Assembly: GCA_013399305.1 (NCBI GenBank)
Contig: VXAI01000082.1
Coordinates: forward strand, 2,624,380-2,688,379
DNA from: Rostratula benghalensis
Taxonomy: Eukaryota; Chordata; Aves; Charadriiformes; Rostratulidae
Direction: 5' to 3'
DNA: 64,000 nucleotides
The first letter of the stretch is position 1. Each line of letters opens with the position of its first letter. Positions 49,801 to 62,276 of the stretch are shown in pieces. Both the position numbers and the translations under genes were made by a program. Under the pieces are notes generated by a model. The model searched no databases. It was not told where the DNA came from and saw nothing but the letters and a program-made list of their open reading frames with translations.

Positions 49801-52800
49801 GCCTTGAATGTACTCAGGATTTAAAACCATTCAGCCACTTATTAAAGAAATTCTTATGAATATTTCCTTTTTTTTTTAATACCACGCTGTACGCTCATAC
49901 AGATAGCTGCCTTTCTCATACAATCAAATTATCTGCAGCCTTTTTAGCAACTGCCATTTCAAGCTTTAACTAAAAGCAGTTTTAAGGAGACTCAGTCCTT
50001 CCCATGGCTGTAAAACTATACTGACAATGCAAGGGTGAATTTTTGGTTGGTTTTTTTTTCTTTTTTTTTTTGCATTCTAGGAGAATTAGATTAAGCTCCA
50101 AACAGATAATGCTTCATAGGAAAATCACAGAAACTCTGAAAAAAGTATTCTACCAAAAACATTAGATAAAACGAGTGTCAATAAAAAGCAGTATCTAGGA
50201 TTATGTAAAGGGTCAACACACTTTGAGACTTTTGCTGAAAATGGGACCTATTACAAGGGAAGTTGTGTTATTATGAAACCAATCAGATCCCTTTTCTCCC
50301 AAATTGGTGGCTCAGGGTAAAGTACGGTATAGAGATATTTTTTTCTTTTTCCACAGAAGTATGGTTTTGACATTAATGCTTACTACACTTGAACAAAACA
50401 TTTTATTTTTCCTTTTCCTGTTCTTATTAGCCGGGTAGTCTTTTAGCAAGGCTACTCCTTCTCACAGGTCAAAATGGAAAGTCTCTTGATAAAATTTCCA
50501 GTAACTCCCTATGCTTAAGCAATGCTATTACAATTTTATTATGGTTTATGTTCTAAGGATATCCTCCGTCTTCCCACAGGAAGGGTTTAGGTGACTACCT
50601 TGGTTTGAACTTCAAGTACTCTGGATCCAATTGATTTAATTTTCCGTGTTTAGTGGTGTTGCAATGAGGAACAGCAAAAGCAGCAATGCATAAACTATTT
50701 TTTCACAGGCTGACAGATCATTCAGGATCATCCCAGCTACATGATCCTCTTCACCTTCTTGTGTGGAGAATGCCAACTGTGACAGAGTATGCAAATTTAA
50801 TTTAATGCTTTAATGGTTTGTGTCTTATTCATTAGAGAACTTTTTTTTTTTAATTAACTTTGCAAAAGATGACTTCTGACCGTGCTGAAGTCAAACACGT
50901 GTTTGCAAATCATAAGCATGTAAAAAACAACACCCTGATCTTTTTGCTAACATTTTCATATATTGTTGTCCTACAATGTAGGACTGAAAAGCCTAATCAA
51001 GAGATTTGGTACAAAGCCACAAAATTATAAGCTAGGATCTGTAGTTATTACCAAAAATAAAGTTACAGAAATCTATATGTAATGTACTGATGTGCATAGT
51101 TCTTGCAAAGCATTCAGAGAGCTTGTATCATACTATCAAAAAAAAATCGTTCACTGTGTCAACATCTCTGATGAGATTTTTACTGATTTTTACTGGTTTT
51201 ACTGAGCCTTATTACTTACTGAACTGAGTGACGGAAAATTCCATGTCTCTCTATTCTCAAGCACTTTCTATTGAATACTTGGTTCAGAGTCCTTAAGGAC
51301 CTACAGTCCCTCATTCTGACTGCTTTCTCTGCACTTCGATCTGCTTAGGGTATGGACAAAAAAAAGGGTCTGGAAAGAGACTAACGTCAGAACATTTGTA
51401 TAGCCCCTCTAAAAAAGCCTATGAAGGATTTACTCATGGCATCAGAGGAGTAGAAAGAAAACTATATTTGAGTCACAATTTCCTTAAGTTTTGCTTTAAT
51501 GGATGTCTATTTAAAAAAAAAACAACAAACAACCTGTTCATCAACTTTTAATTACTTCAAAATCAGAATTATATTTCTAACTTTAAAAGGACAACGGGAA
51601 TGTAATTAAGCAGGCACTATGGTTGATTTCCCCATGTCTACATTGAAACTCAACTGCATTACTCTGACTTGACAATATGATTGAGTCTGATGTTCTGTAA
51701 AGTTTTCCTTAATACACTTACAAGCACTGTTACAAATTGCTGCCTTCATTTGTTGAGTCAGTTAAAATTATTTTTCTCTTTCCTTGAATTCCTATTATTT
51801 ACAAGATACAATGTTATTTTAAAGAGGCTTTATAGTTGAAGGTTTTTGTGTTGGTTTTTTTTAATTTTTATCTTCAAATCCAAGTAAATACCTCAGTAAT
51901 ACAAAAGCTCAACTGCAATAAGACTGGATTCTAAAAATGCACCATCAAGAAGCAAAGACAAGATGACTGAAAATATACAAAGGGACAAGACATGATGGTG
52001 GCACTATTACACAATTAATTCAGAACTCAGTGGGGACAATATTTATGGCAGGACAAGCTGCACTTGGCCCAGAGAATAACATTAGGCTTTACAATAAATA
52101 CCCACAGATTATTTCAGGTGCTTTGGGCTGCTTGAGGGGGGAGCTTCTTTTCTTGTTTGTCATGAAAGCTCTTTAATCTCTGAAAAGTAGGGTTATTGAA
52201 ATCGCTTTTGCATGAATAACACTCATTTAAAAAATGCATCAAATCTTTACATTTTCCTTGCATGCTGTGGTTCTTCAAGTTGGCCCTGCTGTGACTCAAT
52301 CTAATTTCAGCTTTTAGCTTAAAACAAAATCTAATCAAGTCATAGCTGCTTTTTCTCTTCTTGCTTCAGTAAACATTTTTGTTTATTGAAAGTGATATTA
52401 ACTACCATAACAAATAAATCTGCAGAAATATACCAGCAAAACTCACAATATGCTTTGGAACAATAAGCAAATATTAACCAAAGAAACGTGGGAATAGGTA
52501 ACATAATACAAATGAGCAGTAACTACTCATTTTTGTTTATATTACAGCTGGTATCTGCAGTCCCAGAGAAGCCTAAAAGAATACCTGCTTGCCCTAGCTG
52601 TATGAAATTAAGTGTAATGGGTATATACAATGAAGTAAGAGAGCATGTAAACATTTAAGATTAGGTCAAAACTGTTTCATAGCACTTGTCCCCACAAAAC
52701 AATAAATTCTTTTTAGTCAGGGTTTTGTCTCCTGCTTCTAAGTTGGTGCATTTTACTATAAGAAACGAGCAAAGGCTCATTCCATTGCCCCTCCGAAACA

Positions 52801-53149
52801 GGTTGTTTGTTTTTTTTTTTTCCTAGAGAAACACCCTATATATCCCTATTTGCAAGTGGACTTTGTATTATGGCTAGATTTTTCATAAATATTAATGGAA
52901 AAAGTAAAGATAACAGAAGAAATACAGAAATTCTATGTCCTTTTTATGGGAAAATCTCTCATGAATTTCCAGTTTAGGAAGGTGCAAGCAACAGCTCAAT
53001 TCTTTGTGTTCTCCATTGTAATCCTTTGTTTTTACAAGAGAGTTGTGTCAAAGACATCAGATATAAAGAAATCCTAGATTTAGTCTTAAATATCTTCGCA
53101 CAGACCTTACAGAAGTACAGAGCAATGGCTATAGGATCCAAGAAAGAAG

Positions 53150-53242
53150 AGATAGTTAGAGGCTAGGCTTGAACAAGTGACACACAGAGACTAGAAGACC
53201 TTCTAAGGTCCCCTCTATCCTCAGCAATTTTATAGAAAGACC
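53150..53242 (+). mobile_element. probable very short CR1 3' end
   Basis: About 90 bp. The text AGACCTTCTAAGGTCCCCTC, then ATCCTCAGCAATTTTATAGA, resembles the CR1 3' UTR, in which a GACTAGA-like stretch precedes GGTCCCTTCCAACC and ATTCTATGA. Divergence is high. A chance resemblance is possible, but the order of blocks is right. Confidence 0.5.
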
Positions 53243-53244
53243 GT

Positions 53245-56200
53245 AAGATGGTAAGATTTCTTCTAACACTGCAGATACCTTTAACAGTGATAGTGAACGC
53301 AGAAGCTCACTGCTGTTTTCATTTGAGTACACCAAGCCTTGAATATGCCTGTGCAAAATTTGGGTTTCTTTAATCTTAGATTAATAACTAACATAATGCC
53401 AAACCTTATCACCAATTACAGTGGGCTTTGAAGCAGTTACAAACAGATAAGGCTAAATAGCCTAACTTTTGCTGTCTGACTTTTAACATTCTTAAAAGAA
53501 ACAAGAATGATGTTAGATACAGAGGAGAAGCAAGAAAGAAAAAAAATCCAGCAGAGAAACCAGCTAGTTGACATTTGTAAAAATTCAAGGTGTTTCAAAC
53601 TACATGACAGAAGGGCAATACAATGTAAAATAGCAGTCACTGCAAATGACAGTGAAATAATTCTAAAGAAGAAGCCTGAAAAGCATTGAAATAAAAGTAT
53701 CAGTGACATAAACACAGTAATGTGATTAATATAAAGGCCCCAAAATAAAATTATGTTAATGTTCTCATGTTTGTTTAGGTTTTGCAATCAGGGCAAATGG
53801 AAAATTTGTGCAATATTCTTCACATGAACTAAGAGGACATATTACAATGAAGTGCATTACAGAAACCAGTGGAATTATTTCCATGAAAATACTTTGGGGT
53901 TTTTGGGGGGGTTTTCAACTTAAGTTCACAAAACATTTAATGAATACAGACATAAAGTATTTTACTATTTCTGTCTGTTGTTCTGGGGGTTTTTTTAAGC
54001 AGTCTTTAGTATTTGGGCATTTAGCAGTAAAATGAACAAACATTTTAAGTACTTGTAGTTCTTTTTTTCAGCTTCCTAATGCTATCTTAGCTGTACAACT
54101 TTAAGACATACCAGTCATCTTCCACTTCTTCTTCTTCCTGGAGAAGATACAGATAACCCTCTATTCTCTTATTTCTCATTCCAGTGACATCACATCATCA
54201 CAGACCAAGTTTGCAAGGAACTAGCTTGTTCCTATCCAGGGACGAACATAGCCAACTACTTATTCAAGTAAGGCAAAACATTTTTGCTCTATCTGCAATA
54301 CTCTTATTAATCACACTGAGCACACTAATAATCACTTAGACACTGTCAGAATAGTTGCTCTTTCAGGGTAGTTTGCACTAAATTTATTTCAAAACAAAGT
54401 TAAAATTAAGCACGAATTATGGTAAAAAAGTTTTATCTGGAACAAGGACAATTTAGTACCACAAAGGCTGATACAAAGAAACGTTTTGTTAGTGTAAAAC
54501 ACTAGTGGGTTTTCCTTGTTTCTCCCAAGGCTGTTAAGTACAGGTCAAATGCATACAAGTCTCAGTTATTAGAATATATTTGTCAGTTTTTCCTACAAAC
54601 CAGCAATTTACAAATTCTTTGGACTAAAAGCCCACTATCAGTTCTGAAAGACCAGTTTCCTTAATGCAATTCATCCCTGAAGCGCATGAAGAACTTGCAC
54701 ACTTGACACGCATACAAACAGCCATATCAGTTCAGTCTCTTTTAGGAAATATTTTATAGCTGCAAGTATGTATAAAATATAATTAAAATTCAGTGGAAGT
54801 AAGATGACTAACTCGTATCAGAACTTCAGAAAATTCCACTTAATGAGCTTGGGACACTGAAGCTAATAAGGGAAAATGTAGCTATTTTTCAATTAAAAGG
54901 CACAGTGCTAATAAGAACTGTGAGCATCAGAAAGTGCATGCAAAGCAGACATCAACTACGCAGAATCAGCCTACATAACTCATCTGTAGACAGAGTGGCC
55001 ATTTCCTAGAACTCTTTTCACCAGCCCTTGACTGCTTGTTTGTTCCAGCAAATTACATCTTGTTAGAAAATATCAGTTTCACTCTGTGGGAATGACAGAA
55101 GATCAATAAAGTCACAAATATGAGGAATGTATAATATGTTCCTTCACCTGCTAGGAATATTGACAGTCTGTATGACAGATTGCTTCTGTACTATTGGAGA
55201 GTATTGTGACATGCTAAACAGCGTAGCTTTTGCACTTCACAGCTTTCTTTAAAAGAAGGAAAATTAGATCACTTAAAAAAAATAAGTTGTAAAAACTTAG
55301 ACATCTGCAAATCTCAACAGCAAAGTCATTAAATAAACGGGGAACATTCAGAAAATTCTCTACAGAACATTGCAAATGTGTCAGTAATACTTTTAATTAT
55401 ATTTTAACATAATGTAATGCATATCTCTACCACTTTTTCTTGGGTGTTTTTTTTTTTTTATTTGCTATCCCCAACATGAAACTGTACCTGTACAATGCAA
55501 AAGACAAAAAGAGTTGAAATTTGTCAAACAAATTGAAAGCACAATAGGATTGAGATGAGCAAATGGAAACGCCCTATTAAAACTGTTGGGAGTGTATTTT
55601 TGAAAATATCTAAAATCAGCCTGTATATATTAAATTGAAATGCTACAATGATCACCTACAATTAGTTTGGCAAGTAACCCAGAAAGCTAGCTGTACAAGA
55701 TAAGACAAAGGCACAATACTCAAGATATCAAATGTATACTTCTGTCCAGAAGTAGTAAAAAAAACCCAAACACCCAAAAGAGAACTTTGATGAGACTGTG
55801 ACCAGCAATGTAATAAGTCACCCAATTATTTTGCTCCTTAATAAGTTCAAAACATACTCTGGGGACTTGATAATTTCAATAAGTAGCAGCAAATTATCAT
55901 TGTAATATCTATGTAGATTTTTTCCTATTTTCAGTTACTCAAACAATGAGAAAACAACTCCTGTTAATCAACATACAGGAACTAACTAGTTTACCAGATC
56001 TATTACTGGCTTTTTATGCTACTTTTGAAACATATAGCATGCATAGGCATTAGCAAAGAGATCACAGAGAAAATGAGAGCAGCCATGGGTAAAGGAAAAA
56101 GTCAAGTAGTTTAGTCATTTAATAAACCATCTAAACGTAAACTGGTCTCTTCAGACATGAAGACAAGCCACAAAATAACAAAATTGGTGGAGAAATTAAG

Positions 56201-59200
56201 TGGCAATTTTTGGTATTTTATTTTTTTTTTAAAGACTGATGTGAGAGAAAATGCAAAAAACTGCTGTATGACTTAACTGTTGCTGCATGACTAGAAAATG
56301 GATAACGACATGATACATGGTCTACACGTCTCTGACTTGTTTTAGCCATATTTGCACATTTCCTAGAAGTCTCCCTTAGGAATAATTTATTCAAATGTGA
56401 GATGGCATTATATTTATTTCTGAACATACTTGGAGTTCTAGCTATCATCTGTATGCATATATTCCACACACAATCAATTGTCAGGTACTTTGGAGTACAT
56501 CAAGCACTGGAACTACTTTTACATTTAGATTCATAAGTAGAACAAAGTGAATGGAACTTAACTTCTCTAGCCCATGGAAGATTTGTTTAAAGAAGATATC
56601 CAGTGACTCTAGACCTGTATTTTGAAGAAAAATGCTTGTGATATTTTAAATGAACCTTAATTTCATAAAAGTGATGTATTTTAGAGTTCATATAGATATA
56701 GTTCTAATCCATGAAAATACAATAATTTGGACATGCCAGGCCTGTGCATTTAACAACATTTTTCTACAAATTTGGTAAGGGATCAATTGGAAGTATTCAC
56801 ATGTTCCACTGAGAATGGCATGGAAAAGCTATAAAATTATATTTCATAGTAGGAAAAAAAAAAGAAGCTATAAAAGGCTTGAATATGTTACTTGAGAAAC
56901 CATAATTTGATAAACAATTGCACATATAATTTTAAAATAGCCAAGTCAAATTTGAGTTGACTGAATCTCTTTGACATTTTACTTTCCTGTTTGCCTGGTT
57001 GGAGGTAAAACATAACCAATTTTCTGTTCTACAATTTTAGTTTTTAGGGCCTTTTCTAACTAACTAAACTCTGAAATTAAGAGCACATTGTTCAGAAAAC
57101 TGTTCATTCTCACAGTGATAAGACCTGATTATACCAAGGAATGGTATGCAGAGAGGCCCTTCATACTTAATGCTGTAACAACCAAGGTCAGGTAATTTTG
57201 TTATTTGCCCCATCGGAGGCTTGGAAGATGAACAGCGTAAAGGGGTCACACATGCCAGGAGGAGTGGACATGTCAGGTAACCCAGAACTGACCAACAGGG
57301 TATTCCATCTGATCCGCATCATGTTCAGTATGAAAGCTGAGGGATGAAAGGGTCAACACTTTTTCTTCAATAGCTGATGTCCAAAGAGGACCCTGTCTGT
57401 TCCTCTGCCTTTGATCCTGATCTGAGCATTCCTGACTCCAGACCAAGCCATTAACATCACAGCTCAGTGAGTATAAACACTGTCAAATCACACAGCTACT
57501 TTTTTGTACCACTTACTACAAGTGAACTTGATTATACAATACAAAACAACAGAGGATAAAATGCAAGACTGACCAAATAGCCCGCAGCAGCATATGTGTA
57601 TCTATTAATAAAAATAATTAATCCATTCATACTCTACGGATCTGACTCAGGAATGCAGTGAAGCATTAATTTAGGAATACCCAGACACACTACCCTGGAT
57701 TAAGATCTCCAAGAGTTATAATTTAGGTCTCGGATTGTTTTTGCTTTAAAAGAAAATTCCTAAACCTTAGTGATATAGAAAGGTTTTCATAAAGTTCACG
57801 ACAGCAAACTCAATGCATCACTGTCACTGGTCACAGGAGCTTAACATTGACCCAAACGCAAAGCTACCAAGATAAAGTAGATGTTTATGTGTTTGTGTGT
57901 ATGGAAGACTCCCCCATATTATGCACATGCTCATTGTCAGTACACAGCTCATCGTTCTTCCTTAGACACTAGCATCGCTAAGAAAAAAGTAGATATCATT
58001 GTTCATGTGGTGTTGTGCAAGACTACCTCTTGGAACAGCCTCTGGACACCCCAGCTAGCACACTTAATGGCCTGGGACAGGCTAAACACAGAATTAGCTT
58101 AATGCCATTTTTGCTTCTCCAATGGAAAGCAAGAGCTGTGGACAGATAGAAAGACACAGCACAGCATTTCTTATGAGCAACTGCATAAATTAGAGCATCT
58201 GGTGATAGTCAAGCCTCAACTTTGTACATCTACCTAATTTACTGAATCCAAAAGGCTAGCTATCTCAACATAATACAAATCAAAGCTAGTCCCTATAAAT
58301 AATACATTAAGTTTTATAAAACTAATAGACCTGAGAAAAACACATAATGTGTACACAATTAAGCTATATAGGTAATGCAAGACAGAACATGAACTTAGCT
58401 GTTATTAATATATGAAACTTTTAGGATCCCAGTTAAAATTTATTACTGATAATTTAATGTCCAAATTCATTGAAATATTACAATACTTATTGAAGGACTT
58501 GTTACTTTAAAATATATTCTGTGATACCTGCTGTACTATAGTTTTTATTTTCAATGCTCTATCAACATAGATGCAATTAACACCGAAGTCATGCAGCATC
58601 TAAGGAAATTTGGTTTTCAATATAGTGAAAGTAACCTAATTAGCACTATTTAAAATAAAGTAATAGCGTGACTTAAGAGTGAGGATTTTTAAAGGCTATT
58701 TATACAACCCTTTCCCTCTAAAGAAAGTAAGTAAACCCAGTTTATTTACAATAGTGGGTTCAGAAGAAATCAGCTTGTTTATAATAAATGCTACAATTAT
58801 CTGAATGAATAGACATTTCCTTTTATTGGCAACTTATTTACATTCAACTTTAAAATCAAATTCCTTTAAGAATAACTTGGCACTATTAAATCAATTTCTG
58901 CAGAGACAGAAGACCATAATCCTATTTTAATGTAAAGATACCTTTCATGTTAATAAAATTGGTATAGTATAAGTAGATTTCTTTCCTGAGCTTTTCTTTT
59001 TAAAAAAATCCATGGCATTTATTTTCCCTCTTACCCAACAAAAGGCTATACACCACAAAACTTATGTCAACAAATCTGTATAGATTACATACAGATGACT
59101 CTTTAGGTACTTACAATAATGATGACACAGATTCTATTTTGAAACAGGACATAAGACTGATTATTGAAAAATACATCCACATTAAGAATAAAAGAGATTG

Positions 59201-60500
59201 TTTGCATTTAGTCTTTTAAAAAAAAAGTTTAATACAAAATAGCCTGTGATAGCTAATAATAGCAGATACAACTGTCTGCTACAATTATGTCTTACATCTA
59301 TAGACTGCTTTACAAACATTAAATAACATCATGTATGTCAAATATCCTTCAGCAAGCACTGTGGGTAAGAATCACACTGAGTATGTTGGAAGAGTACAGA
59401 AGAGTAATAATAAAAAAAAATCTATTTACTGTGGTTGGTGGCAAAACTGTTGAATTCAATTGGGCAACAATTTCTCAGTGGACCGCAAGAATCACTGTGG
59501 ATGAAAGTTTCATGTGAGATAAGTTAAAGAAAGAAATAAATTAGTATTTTCCACCAATGTGTATGATTAAAATAAGCTTCAGCTGCTATAGTTGATTCTG
59601 AAGTTGCTCAGCATATAACAGCTGAACTTCTGGTCTGTTGCATTTTTTGTCTCTAACAGCTCTTCCAGGAAAATAATTTTGTAACAGATTATGCAGCTAT
59701 GCAAAGACAATCAGACAGCAGTAAAGATAATATTGCTGCTCTCCCATACTACATTGTACACTGCTATAATTTATGTATGCCAAAGAACTTTATTTCTTTT
59801 TTAGTTCTTCAGACAAAATTTGAAAAACTACATTAAAATCCTGGGAGTTATACCAGAGACAAATTTACATAAACTAGAGGAAAGCCATAACTATTGTTAA
59901 AGTGTTTTCTGGGTCTTCTGTGATGTTTCTGTGTACACAGAAGTACTCGGCTAGTCTTTTCTAAGGGACAGTCCCTCCCCTACGAAATTCCTCATGTCTG
60001 ACAAAATACTATAATCAAAGAGATTATTATTATTTTCATTATCTTCTCTCCAACATTTTAACACACTGTAGTATTCTTAGATTAGTACACTAACAAATAA
60101 CATTGAGTCATTTTGTAGGGCTAAAAACATTTATGTAATAATGAAATGTATTACACAGAGTGACTCTACTATTACATTGCAAATCAACCCTGAGACTTAA
60201 TGACTCTAGAGATAGGTGGCTGTACTCTCAGATGTCTCCTTGAAAGTAAATGCTCTAAGTGGCAATTGCATGGTCCATAGAGAGGGACAAGCACCATAAT
60301 CTTGCAGCTATACCTACAGTGTTATAACTACTGTAGAAAAGAAAATTTCAATGAAAATATAGGAATAATAAATGACAATAATTAGAGTTTATGATAGTTT
60401 GGGGAGACTTACATGTTCAGGAAGAATGATTTACTAAATTAAGTTCAGATCATCTAGTAAAAGATGAACAATATTATATTTTTGTATTGCCTTTTTTTTT
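53245..60500. other. AT-rich unique non-coding DNA
   Basis: No gene recognised apart from the LTR fragment near 57.3 kb. The 116-codon minus-strand frame at 53437-53787 is a hydrophobic reading opposite A-rich sequence and is probably chance. Confidence 0.7.
57262..57478 (+). mobile_element. probable avian ERV LTR fragment
   Basis: The order of blocks matches an avian endogenous retrovirus LTR as I remember it. A GTCAGGTAACCCAGAACTGA segment leads to ACCAACAGGGTATTCCATC, then CATCATGTTCAGTATGAAAG (a decayed TATA region; the family has TATAAAG), then a G/A-rich GGGATGAAAGGG and a CT-rich leader. It is GC-richer than its flanks. Both LTR ends are lost, and no internal viral coding sequence is next to it. 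Name and class (ERVL- or ERVK-like) cannot be settled by eye. Confidence 0.5.
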
Positions 60501-60516
60501 TCCCTTTAATCTACAG

Positions 60517-60603
60517 GAAGTCATATCTTGGTGATTACTCCTAAAGGAGTAGAGCAGGCTATAGAATGGGAATTATCAAGTGATAGATTTCAACCTTCCA
60601 GAG
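60517..60603 (+). other. possible 87-nt exon
   Basis: Preceded by a long pyrimidine tract ending TTAATCTACAG (to 60516), an excellent 3' splice site. It is followed by CCAGAG|GTAGAG, a fair 5' splice site, at 60604. Length is a multiple of three, and one frame (two bases, 28 codons, one base) is fully open; part reads SHILVITPKGVEQAIEWE. I do not recognise the peptide. The phase fits the open frame of the next candidate at 60712. Confidence 0.25.
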
Positions 60604-60711
60604 GTAGAGGCAATCTTTAAATTGCATCCACATACTTTCCAATCTAGAGGGGTCTTTACATGGCATTATAGCATACTAGTATATACACTCATCTTCCCGT
60701 TTTTCTTATAG

Positions 60712-60829
60712 ACAAAGCCACTTTCTCTTCTCTGGATCAGGGCAAAATTAAAGGAATTACATATGTTGCATCACTGTCAGTTTTGATGTGTTCTTTCATC
60801 AGGATCCGTGGGAGATGTTATTCCTGAAG
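60712..60829 (+). other. possible exon (alternative starts 60712 or 60803)
   Basis: A strong acceptor, ATCTTCCCGTTTTTCTTATAG, ends at 60711. A second, weaker acceptor, TTCTTTCATCAG, ends at 60802. Both could use the donor GAAG|GTATGG at 60830. From 60712 one frame stays open for about 36 codons (KATFSSLDQGKIKGITYV) and joins in phase with the 60517-60603 candidate, but it ends in TGA before the donor. From 60803 the exon would be a 27-nt micro-exon, also in phase with 60517-60603. No family recognised. Confidence 0.2.
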
Positions 60830-61220
60830 GTATGGGACAGTGGGTTTACTCACGAAACAGCTGCATAAAACGTGTCACTTCTTACGTAAAAACCTGAGCA
60901 CCACAGACAGAAAAGAAATTTCAAGCAAGCCAGAGATTCTGGAGATTCTGTAGGACTGTGTTGAGACAAATCTACTGAGGAAAAGGAATTCACTGTGGCT
61001 GTCCTGGATATTTCTGAAATTCACAGCACAAAGTTATGAATGGAAAAAGATTTTTCGTATTTTAAACCCAGGTGCTCATACTCAGTTTAAATAACCAGCA
61101 ATTGCACTTTGAAACAACATTTAGGATAACTTGTAATTATGAATGGAAAAGTGCTGATAAAACATGGTGAAAAAAGCATCATGGACCACAAATAGCCTCA
61201 CAGCTGGTAAGCAGTACTTG

Positions 61221-61712
61221 TTAAGTACAACTGACACATGCCCTCACACTACTGCCTGCCTTCCCTTTTTGTCTTGTTTCTGCATAGGAGAATGCAGATG
61301 GTAGGAAGTAGGAGAGCTGGCTGTTGCTACAGTTAGCTGCAATAAAAATGAGGCAGCAATAATCTATACTGGAAAGAAAACAGGTGTACCTCTGACTGCC
61401 ACTTTCCCAAAGAACCCAACCATTTTCGAACACTGAGAAGTATAGGAGGAAAGACTGAGGAAAGTGTGTGGCAAGCTCAGTTCCTGTTTGGGACCCAGAA
61501 TTGACAAGTCGCTCTTGGAAACTAACTTGGGAAGAATTATTCTGCAGCAATGACTTATGTTTTTCTAAAGTCTTCATTCTAATTTCTTTGATGTTCTGAA
61601 CAGTAAATACAGTCTTGATATCAGTTGAAGAAGTGGTGCTATAGGAACAAACAAAAAAGAGAACATGGAAAAGCTTAAGTAGAAGATGGTAAAAGTGACA
61701 TTCAAGATTCAC
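61221..61712 (-). CDS. longest open frame; possible exon, unknown product
   Basis: The minus-strand frame is open for 163 codons, the longest in the window and free of homopolymers and CR1. At its 5' part lies a strong 3' splice site, CTTTTTTGTTTGTTCCTATAG, ending at 61639. This suggests that the coding part, if any, begins as an exon at 61638 and not at the ATG at 61712. Possible donors are GAG|GTACAC (exon 61390-61638, 249 nt) or CAA|GTTAGT (exon 61527-61638). The exon-side peptide is mostly polar (for example TDIKTVFTVQNIKEIRMK, then KHKSLLQNNSSQVSFQERLV). I see no known domain and cannot name a family. It may be a real exon, a decayed pseudogene or chance. Plus-strand candidates at 60.5-60.8 kb run the other way, so at most one set is likely. 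Confidence 0.25.
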   Translation of the reverse strand: MNLECHFYHLLLKLFHVLFFVCSYSTTSSTDIKTVFTVQNIKEIRMKTLEKHKSLLQNNSSQVSFQERLVNSGSQTGTELATHFPQSFLLYFSVFENGWVLWESGSQRYTCFLSSIDYCCLIFIAANCSNSQLSYFLPSAFSYAETRQKGKAGSSVRACVSCT

Positions 61713-62171
61713 TGATGAAAATATCTATCTTCTTGTGCTAGCATTGCCTTAGAGACTCCGTAGGACTGGAAAACACCTATCCAAAATTGTTTGGTACCAA
61801 AACATCACATAGTAAGAGTTCTTCACTGCTAATATTAATGCCTGTGTTCATTCCTACACTACAAACTGCTTGCTTTACCAATACTTCTAGTTGTTGTACA
61901 TTCAGTAAACATGTAAAAACATAGTGTTAGAAGAAGTCATTCTCAATCTGCAACTTGCAGTCTCCCCCCCCACCCTGATTTCAACCCCTTATAGTATGGG
62001 ATATTTCAGTTTTCTTGAGTAGAATTATTTTAGGCTTTTTTTTTTTTAATGAAAAACAAAAATGAAAAAATTAATTAAAATAAAAGGCATCTAATGAAAT
62101 GGGATAACAGAATAAATTCTTTACCTATTTTAATTAGAACATGAATCCTACTGAGTTTAATTATCCAGTCT

Positions 62172-62276
62172 GACATTGAGACTGACATTGTCCACTAGGT
62201 GCTCCCTGTTGGGAAGGACAAGGTCCAGCATAGCTCCTCTCCTTGTTGGCTTCTCTACCACTTGGAGAAGGAAGTT
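62172..62276 (-). mobile_element. inverted 5' piece of CR1 copy D
   Basis: Read on the minus strand this segment gives NFLLQVVEKPTRRGAMLDLV and then NREHLVDN. That is the CR1 endonuclease segment (family pattern LLD-L-L-NRE-LV). It sits directly against the plus-oriented linker part of copy D, so the element is head-to-head within itself. The left edge is indistinct near 62172. Confidence 0.8.

Larger units (their letters stand above)
44552..53145. other. AT-rich unique non-coding DNA
   Basis: No gene recognised. It has A18 at 45.09 kb, an LTR-like block at 46.5 kb and several T-rich tracts followed by TAG or CAG (48.22, 50.06, 52.81 kb) without exon-like sequence after them. Confidence 0.7.

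Noticed and set aside
50785..50800. ATGCAAAT octamer next to TTTAATTTAAT
   Set aside because: An 8-base motif is expected about once per strand in a window this size; there is no supporting context.
53437..53787. 116-codon minus-strand hydrophobic frame that looks like a membrane protein
   Set aside because: It is the reverse reading of A-rich plus-strand DNA, which yields Phe/Leu/Ile-rich peptides by composition; no start context or splice support.
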